Notes under the pieces: model-generated
What the model saw: the letters and a program-made list of their open reading frames with translations, nothing else
What the model was told of the DNA's origin: nothing
Database searches by the model: none
DNA from: an uncultured Eubacteriales bacterium
Lineage (GTDB): Bacteria; Bacillota; Clostridia; Oscillospirales; CAG-272
Reading direction: 5' to 3'
Assembly: GCA_900555785.1 (NCBI GenBank)
Contig: USMO01000020.1
Coordinates: 1-13,054 of the forward strand
DNA: 13,054 nt
Made by a program: the position numbers and the translations under genes
In this document: piece by piece, positions 12,708-13,054 of the stretch
Numbering within the stretch: the stretch's first letter is position 1
Layout of the letters: every line of letters begins with the position of its first letter

Positions 12708-13054
12708 TCAAAGACCGGCCCGGGGGATGCCCTTGCCCAGAACCTGCGCTCGGGCGCGGATTGCCTCGACACGCTCGGGCGCGTCGCAAAGGATTTCGTC
12801 AACCGCATCCAGCGAGCAGAGCACAAACTGCCGCGAAACACCCAGCTTGGAGGAATCGCACAGAAAAATCCGCTTTTGCGCCCGCGTGAGCATCACCCGG
12901 CGCAGGGCGGTTTCTTCCTCCGAGGCGTCGCTGATTTCTCCGTCTGCGGACAGCCCCTGACTGGAGAAGAACAGCAGGTCCGCCCGCACCGAGCGCAGGT
13001 AATCCTCGGCTGCCGGACCGTAAAAATTGTGGTTTTCCGGGTGGTAGGCGCCGC
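12708..13054 (-). CDS. DeoR-family transcriptional regulator, C-terminal part
   Basis: The frame is open to the right edge, so the N-terminus, including the helix-turn-helix domain, lies outside the window. The visible 114 residues are the end of a DeoRC sensor domain: NFYGPAAEDYLRSVRADLLFF, then SSQGLSADGEISDASEEE, ALRRVMLTRAQKRIFLCDSSKLG (the D-SSK motif) and a closing LDAVDEILCD. In this family the domain binds a phosphorylated sugar and controls a nearby sugar-use operon; the target here is not visible. The stop is TGA at 12708-12710. An apparent GTG start at 12989 falls in the middle of the domain and is not real. It converges with mscL and probably shares its terminator. Confidence 0.9.
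   Translation of the reverse strand, partial: GAYHPENHNFYGPAAEDYLRSVRADLLFFSSQGLSADGEISDASEEETALRRVMLTRAQKRIFLCDSSKLGVSRQFVLCSLDAVDEILCDAPERVEAIRARAQVLGKGIPRAGL

Noticed and set aside
12989..13054. GTG at 12989 as the start of a short separate protein
   Set aside because: The frame stays open to the window edge with DeoR-like sequence upstream of the GTG, so the gene is truncated by the window and does not start there.
1..13054. CRISPR arrays, insertion sequences, prophage or toxin-antitoxin genes
   Set aside because: No regularly spaced repeats, transposase, integrase or small paired genes with recognisable motifs were seen on either strand.

Overview
The window looks like chromosomal DNA of a gut-type Firmicute, most likely in the Clostridia (Oscillospiraceae/Ruminococcaceae-like). 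The reasons are the moderately high GC content, strong AGGAGG-type ribosome sites, sigma-A promoters of the TTGACA-17-TATAAT kind, a lipoprotein signal peptide typical of that group and a B. subtilis-style EpsG polymerase. The taxonomic call is inference; no rRNA or other marker is present.

Layout. (1) 1-60 is one copy of a structured dispersed repeat. (2) 61-2620 (minus strand) is a three-gene polar amino-acid ABC importer: solute-binding lipoprotein, permease, ATPase. It is read from a perfect consensus promoter, with a strong hairpin between the binding protein and the permease, and the ATPase carries a roughly 60-residue insertion. (3) 2730-10342 (minus strand) is a seven-gene Wzx/Wzy-type exopolysaccharide or capsule operon, again from a perfect consensus promoter. 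In transcription order it encodes a phosphoglycosyl transferase, an ATP-grasp ligase, two GT4 glycosyltransferases, a GT2 glycosyltransferase, an EpsG-like polymerase and a flippase, ending at a candidate terminator. (4) 10387-10551 (minus strand) is tRNA-Arg(CCG) with encoded CCA, its promoter and its terminator. (5) 10618-11721 (plus strand) is a membrane-anchored SPFH/band 7 protein with its promoter. (6) 11720-11965 holds two inverted copies of the structured repeat plus another hairpin. (7) 11985-12657 (plus strand) is mscL with a long charged cytoplasmic helix, promoter and terminator. (8) 12708-13054 (minus strand) is the C-terminal part of a DeoR-family regulator running off the right edge.

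How the genes work together. The polysaccharide operon reads as one pathway: the first gene loads a sugar phosphate onto undecaprenyl phosphate, three glycosyltransferases extend the unit, the ATP-grasp enzyme may add an amide-linked group, the flippase exports it and the EpsG-like protein polymerises it. No chain-length regulator, tyrosine kinase or nucleotide-sugar enzyme is present here. The importer, SPFH protein and MscL are independent envelope functions.

The most unusual signal is not a protein. It is a short element with an outer stem, a GAAG(AAG)ACC internal loop and an inner hairpin with a 3-nt loop. It occurs three times with compensatory base changes, and two copies begin at or within a few bases of a stop codon.
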